A stretch of 64,000 nucleotides of DNA from Spodoptera frugiperda (Eukaryota > Arthropoda > Insecta > Lepidoptera > Noctuidae), in NCBI RefSeq assembly GCF_023101765.2, contig NC_064238.1, positions 6,260,001-6,324,000 on the forward strand. The letters are read 5' to 3'. The first letter of the stretch is position 1; each line of letters begins with the position of its first letter. The notes under the pieces are model-generated. The model was not told the DNA's origin. It ran no database searches and worked only from the letters and a program-made list of their open reading frames with translations. Positions 58,461 to 64,000 of this stretch are shown here, in pieces. Both the position numbers and the translations under genes were made by a program.

Positions 58461-61400
58461 AACTTAGTACAGATTTACCTAAAAAAAAACCACATTTCGT
58501 CCTCTATAAATGGTTAATAGCAACAAAAAAAAGCAAATCTATATAACGAAGTCAATTGTATATCGTTTCAATTAAAAGCCATATTTGTGATTGTATTATA
58601 GGGAGACAGGTGGATCGGGATAAACATCAACATGTTTATAATAAGAACGATCTCCAGCGGTGCCGCAAACAACTTTGAAACTGGCCCAGCTACGCAGATG
58701 GGGATGACATCTCTTTGAAGATAAAGACGAGAGATAATTTTGCAATTTTCGTGCCGAGAGGTTAGCGATATGTACCTGCCTGTCATGTTTCTCAAATTAA
58801 CTTTTGATAGCAAGCAAGCAGAGCAACTTTCGCGTTTGTGGTGACGAAATTCTGTAGGCATTTTCGCTGACGGGAATTGGTAGGCAAGTACAATTTCCAA
58901 TTTCGAACTTTGATCGATGTCAGATTATATAAATTTGTATTTTCAGAGTCGGAACGAGTCCGCCGATGCCGCCAATGCTTTGATTATATCTCAGTGTGAA
59001 ATTGCCATTTCAAATTATAAGTTTTACGGCAAATGGAATTTACCTTTTATATATGTAATCGATTGGTGTAACGCGTATTTTCTTTGAGTTGTAGGAACGT
59101 TGCAAGTAAGTAACGATGAAAAGAGTTTTTTTCTGTTATAATCTCTTCTTTCGACCCCAGCTGAAGGGAGCTGCGGTCACGCGCGCCCACGCCATTCATT
59201 CACCATTCAATGGGCTAAGCCCACAGCTACACTCATCCCACTTTTGATATTATTCTGTGACCCAGTACATAAGGGCTAAACTTTAACTTAATGGGAATAA
59301 CATCTGTTACTTTGCCTATGTTTAAGCGTGAACATCAAAAATGAATGGATTATTATAAGTAATATTCCATAATCCTAGCTTTGTATAGTAAAAAATAATC
59401 AGTTTTTGTTTTGTTCTGGTTCGCAGGGATGAAAATTTACTCACTACTCCATCCAAATATATTGTAGGTATTCGTAAACTCGCAAAAAAGAGACGGCCTC
59501 CTATTCGAAAAGATACAAGTTTTAGCAAAAAAAAATATTTCCGTGTGGTGTGTTTATAATATTTTAATCTCGTAATTCTAACAATAGTTATTTGTCCGTA
59601 GGGTTTATTTACGATTGTTTGGCCACGTCATAATCACAAAAATATTTATTTAAACGAACACATCAAAGTGACAGCCCTAAGCATACATTTGTCACTATGA
59701 TTATGTCAAACACAAAAATAATCCCGTCATCTATTTGGCGTGTGGCGCGCCCCTGCTGCTCGCGACTTGCAAATTTAGGGAGACTCAACTACGGTTGGGA
59801 ACAAACGGTGGAAAGATTATAAAGTGCGTTGTATAGGTGATCAGACGTCAAAGTTGTGATGTTTTGAAAAAGTTGTGGAGGGCGAGGGAGGGCAGCGTCG
59901 GTTGCCATGGTTAATAATACCCGCCGTATAATACACCGAACATGTTGGCGTCGTGGGCAATTTTCCCCAAGTCGCTGTCGGCCGTCGCTCTAGCAACAGG
60001 TCGCCTGTTTATAGCGAATCTTTTTATATGATTTCTTATGCTTAAAACGTCTCTTTACAGTTCAAAAGAAGTCAGAAGCATTAAGTTGGAAAAGGTGAAA
60101 TCGCTTTGAGGCTGAGCCTCTTAAAATGTCAAGAACACATTAATTTCTTATTTGTTCGTGTGTGTAAGTTCAAAGTGATGAATAAAATTATTAGTATTCG
60201 ATCTTTCAAATAGACAGATATTTGATTAAAAATAACAAATTGAAATATTACTAGTATTTTGCTATAAAAGTTTATAATAACTAGAAACTAAGCGCTTATT
60301 AAGCAAGCACGTACTTGTGACTAATTTATCTCATAAATGATTTTCATGTGACAGCTATCCCGATTAATTATGAATCAAATCTTAATTGTTGATTCTTGGC
60401 GAGCGTTCTCATAGTTACGACAAACATCTGTTGTCTGAATTATCAGCTAAATAATACAGGTATCATTCTGTATTCAGCACCTGAAACGTACTTGGAATTG
60501 CTTTCAACATTTCCAATTTTTGAAACAAAGGTGAATATTTGAGTAGGTACCTCCCTATCTCTTTTTACACATACTTAAACATTGTTTATAATTTAGGTGA
60601 CCACGCTTTAGTGTTTAGAAAATAAGATACTTTATATAATATTAAATTATTATGTATTTTGTAGAAAACGTATTCATAATTTTGTTTGTTTAAAAAATAA
60701 TAACAATGCTTTTGTTTTATGCTCAGACATTTTTGTTTACTCTCTTTGTCGTAATTAATTCCATCGCTATTATTAATGTAAGATATTTTTGTACATCGTT
60801 TGTTTGCACAAAGATAATAATATCTTAGCAAAGTAATGAAGAATTTACAGCAAATGATGTAATAGGTAGTTTAATAATGTTTTGTTCAATCTACTTACAT
60901 AATAGTTTGTGAAAAATAGTATTACAAGGACGATGTAGTATTTTTAGAGTTAGGTAATGAATATTAAATTGACAAGGTTGGTGTTTGAAATATATGTATA
61001 CTGATTTTAAAGAAATTGATTTTTAAGTAACAATACTACTTTAAACGATATTTTTCTTTAACAGTAGTTCTTAGTCCATATTAACTTTAATAATATTTTT
61101 TAGAACCTGCTGAGTATCTTTATAACAGACTGATTTCGGAGAAACTTTTTAGAATACAATTTCGGGAGCCGAGTAGGCGGTTGTGAAGTAATTTTTCCAA
61201 GAATCATGTTAAATATTTAATGTTTCCTCAATGTGCTGTACATAATTTTAGCTTTTTTCGGAGTTCTTGTAACTTGTAATACATGGTGTCAAAACATAAT
61301 TTCTTTTTCACTCGCAGTAATTAATATTGTCTGGAGGTCTTTAGAAATTCGATCGCACCGCAATGCACGATCGCTTACGATACCGCCGCAGGGCTATTTA

Positions 61401-62680
61401 ATAACGTCACTCATGCATAACCGAGCAAAAGTAATTAAAGCGACGTCACCGTCACAACGACCATATAGTATTAAAGCCTTTTCAGCAAAAGAGGGCGCTG
61501 TGCGCAGTTCCAAGTTACATTTTAATCAAACAGTGACCACGCCCGAGTCTGTCATGTCGTCTATTTATGAGTTGTAAAGGGGATCCTTCCGCAGTTCACT
61601 TTGTGAGGGCGTATGGTAATGGCGTGGATATGGTGTGACGCGCTCTGACATGTGTCGGCTCCGGAAAATGAAGTCCGAGCGCGAGGGAATGTTTGCACGC
61701 ACGCGCCAATAACGTGCGACGACCAACAACCAGTCCACGCCACGCAGTTTGTTCTGCAACGTAATTAATTGTTGGATTCTTTTGAACTCTCATCTTAAAT
61801 ATACACATACATAGGTACAGTTGACTGTGGGGTTGACTGGTTTTTAATTAAACAGCACAAAGACTTTCTATCATAACATAACACGCCTGTTTTGCTTCAA
61901 AGGGGTGAAAGGAGTATAAATAAAATAGTTCATTAACTTTCTATAGTTATATCTGGAAACAATCTCTTACATGAAGGTACTATACACGAGAGTTAACAGC
62001 AAGACTTCGAATTCCGAAGCCGTATTTTCGACCACTGAGAATACAGTTGCTCTAAACAAGCTCATAAATGAAAACAAACTGAATACGAATCCGAATTGTA
62101 TCATGAACGACTACCAGGCGTACTCTATTACACTCTTGGGCCTGGCCATTTAGAATGAAGGCAATTTACAAGCACGTCATTATATTACGATGATGACGTC
62201 ATAAAACGCAGTTACGCGTTCGAGGGGACGGAATTAGGTCCGCAAAACCACGGCCACCTTCCAGACGAGTTGTGTTTACATATTTCGTCTTCTTATTGCT
62301 CTATAAGGTACCCAAACACTAAATTAAAACTTTGAATTATACTTGAACCAATGTTACAATAAACATTTCAACATTTCATTTTTCACTCTTGTCCTATTGT
62401 CTTGTAAAAGTCAAGTATCTAAAATAAAAATAGCTCGACAAGCAGGTAAGATACATACGTTAGTCTTGCTCTTTTTAAACTTTGAGTGCCACTCTTTTAT
62501 TTTTGTCTGCAGTATTCACTCTCTAGTGCCATTGTTAGTAAAATTTTAATGAATAAGTCTGATTATACTGTAAGATATTTGTGGGTATGAATCTTTGGTA
62601 TGAATATTTACACTGAAAATCCACTAAGCAGAAAGGCCGTTGGAATCTGTTTCGCGATTTATTCGTAAAGAGAGGTAATA
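58461..62680. other. Gene-free DNA
   Basis: No splice-bounded exon. X-box-like motifs are at 59901-59914 and 59987-59996 in a GC-rich block (59740-60010). A second GC-rich block is at 61340-61740, where frames on both strands overlap (114 codons on the plus strand from 61233) without known motifs. Confidence 0.4.
59901..59914. promoter_or_regulatory. X-box-like motif
   Basis: GTTGCCATGGTTAA matches the left half and centre of an RFX X-box but not the full right half. It lies in a GC-rich patch that also has CTCTAGCAAC at 59987-59996. Confidence 0.25.
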
Positions 62681-62689
62681 GCGCGGCTC

Positions 62690-62955
62690 ATTGCTTTTTC
62701 ACTTGGTTACTCAAATGTAGATGGATGAGGTCGTCGTCGACGCCGCCGGAGACAATTGTCAGCCATCGCTCAGTGTCCCCGCTAATTGAAAATTCTCGTC
62801 AGCTTCATTTAAATCTCAATCGACAAGAGAAGACCCGCGACCGCTAGAAATTAAGCCCAACTATAATTTAATTGTCCCACACCTTTGTCATGGCGGCCGG
62901 AACTTGGCGTCTGCGTGACTGGTTTCGACAGGGATAATTATTGACATATTTGCTA
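62690..62955. promoter_or_regulatory. GC-rich block with homeodomain-like cores
   Basis: CpG-rich sequence (GTCGTCGTCGACGCCGCCGG) is mixed with CTAATTG, ATTTAAAT and TAATTTAATT cores. No open frame with splice sites crosses it. The mixture is typical of conserved non-coding enhancers near developmental genes, which is inference from composition only. Confidence 0.25.
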
Positions 62956-64000
62956 CACAATCACAAATGGATTTAAAATTTAATTTCCGAGCATTATCTT
63001 AATATAAGTGCTGAGGACGTAGGCAGAAAACTCGAAGTAAAATAAATTCGTTGTACCAATTAAGGATCCCTTATTCCTAAATACCCTTTCAAGTGGATTC
63101 GCGGAAGGAAGAGGGCGCGAGCGGAAGAAATTCTCGATAACAGGGAGTAAAGAGTGGAAAATTATAAAACGTTAGAGCCCAGACACCGTCTTGAGTGGAT
63201 AATATTATGATTATGATCGTTCGACTCTGAAATAATACCTAGCGCTTTAACAATATCACAATTCTGGCACTTGTTCGTTCAAATAACAGCTAGTGGTTAT
63301 ATTAACATGATATTTCACCGCAAATGTAATACAGTATATCATAGGAGTGAGGTGGGATTTCATTAAAACGTCTTGTGTTGATTTTATTAGGGTATGAGTT
63401 GATTGTATGTTGTAAGTCTTAACCTAATTTACACAGCTCAACGCGTGTAGTAACAATACTATTTCAATACCCCTATTCCTTGCGGTTTACTAAAACTATA
63501 ATACCTACTTGTATCGGTAAACATTTCTACGATTCTAGGATTCAAATCGATGGGCAAACAAAGCACTAGAGATAACTTCAATTGCTTTCGAAACACTCTA
63601 TGTATTTTATTCAACTTCGCTCCATCAAGAACATAAAAAATATCTCAAAAGATATTTAAATCTTAAAGAAACCGGATAAAAATAGCTTGCGATGTGAAGA
63701 TTTATTACCAGCACTTCATTTACTCACAGTTTACTCAGAACGTAGCAGAATTATATTAAGTGTGGTCCAAGGCAGAGTTTTGCAGGAAGGAACAACTTTC
63801 GTTTCCATTTTTATTCATTCCATAGCGAAATCAACATTTGTAGAAAGCGTAGATGTGGGCGTGGGGCGACCCGTATTAAAATATTTTAAGCAGGCTATGA
63901 ATATGCAAAGACACGGCGCTCGACGGCGGCGGTTAACGATTTGCACGTTTTTGGACCACTTGCTAATTGCAAATGTGAACGAACACTTATGGCAAATGTA
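62956..64000. other. Gene-free DNA
   Basis: I see no exon, RNA gene or repeat border. A GC-richer patch around 63100-63200 and another at 63850-63950 are the only departures from the AT-rich background. Confidence 0.45.

Noticed and set aside
61233..61577. 114-codon plus-strand frame overlapping a GC-rich block
   Set aside because: Three minus-strand frames overlap the adjacent sequence, no motif is recognised, and the GC-richness explains the lack of stops.

Overview
The window looks like animal nuclear DNA, most likely from a moth (Lepidoptera, probably a noctuid relative). The base composition is AT-rich. There are no dense, co-directional reading frames. It carries short repeats that I recognise from lepidopteran genomes: modules with the 'GGTAAGCGATC..CGCCGCCCATGGACACCCGCAACACC' look, the 'GCGAGAGGGAGT..GAGCCGGAGC' look, and the 'GCCCGCGACTTCGTTCGCGTGG' look. 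Nearly all of it is non-coding, i.e. one or more very large introns or an intergenic desert. Almost every open frame is under 100 codons, lacks homology I can recognise, and is consistent with chance.

One segment has the full signature of a protein-coding exon. It lies on the minus strand at about 19877-19976, with a polypyrimidine tract and CAG acceptor, an in-frame ATG, 30 codons of Gly/Ser-rich sequence in GC-rich codons, and a CAG|GTACAC donor. I do not recognise the gene. A GC-rich island about 1 kb upstream on that strand (20890-21210) could be its leader or promoter, but that is inference. Other GC-rich islands (26340-26400, 34190-34460, 40070-40215, 62690-62950 and others) and X-box-like motifs stand out against the AT-rich background and may be regulatory.

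The rest of the recognisable content is mobile DNA. From left to right: a hairpin-bearing short repeat (2211-2345); a long retroelement-type repeat (3412-4521); short SINE-type repeats (7867, 15280, 37740); a compound element at 10350-11125 with a perfect 114-bp inverted repeat, three roughly 145-bp tandem units and an ATAC microsatellite; two members of a Harbinger-like MITE family (14653-15039 and 48305-48708); a 1.29-kb fold-back element (26919-28205); a roughly 3-kb interval bounded by inverted arrays of CRE-containing repeats (49868-52890); and, about 50 bp beyond it, a compact non-autonomous LTR retrotransposon (52940-54478). That LTR element has nearly identical LTRs, a 4-bp target duplication and an interior made mostly of two related minisatellites.

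I found no rRNA, tRNA, CRISPR array, bacterial-type operon or recognisable microRNA. The most unusual objects are the LTR element with its minisatellite interior, the perfect palindrome and the large fold-back element.
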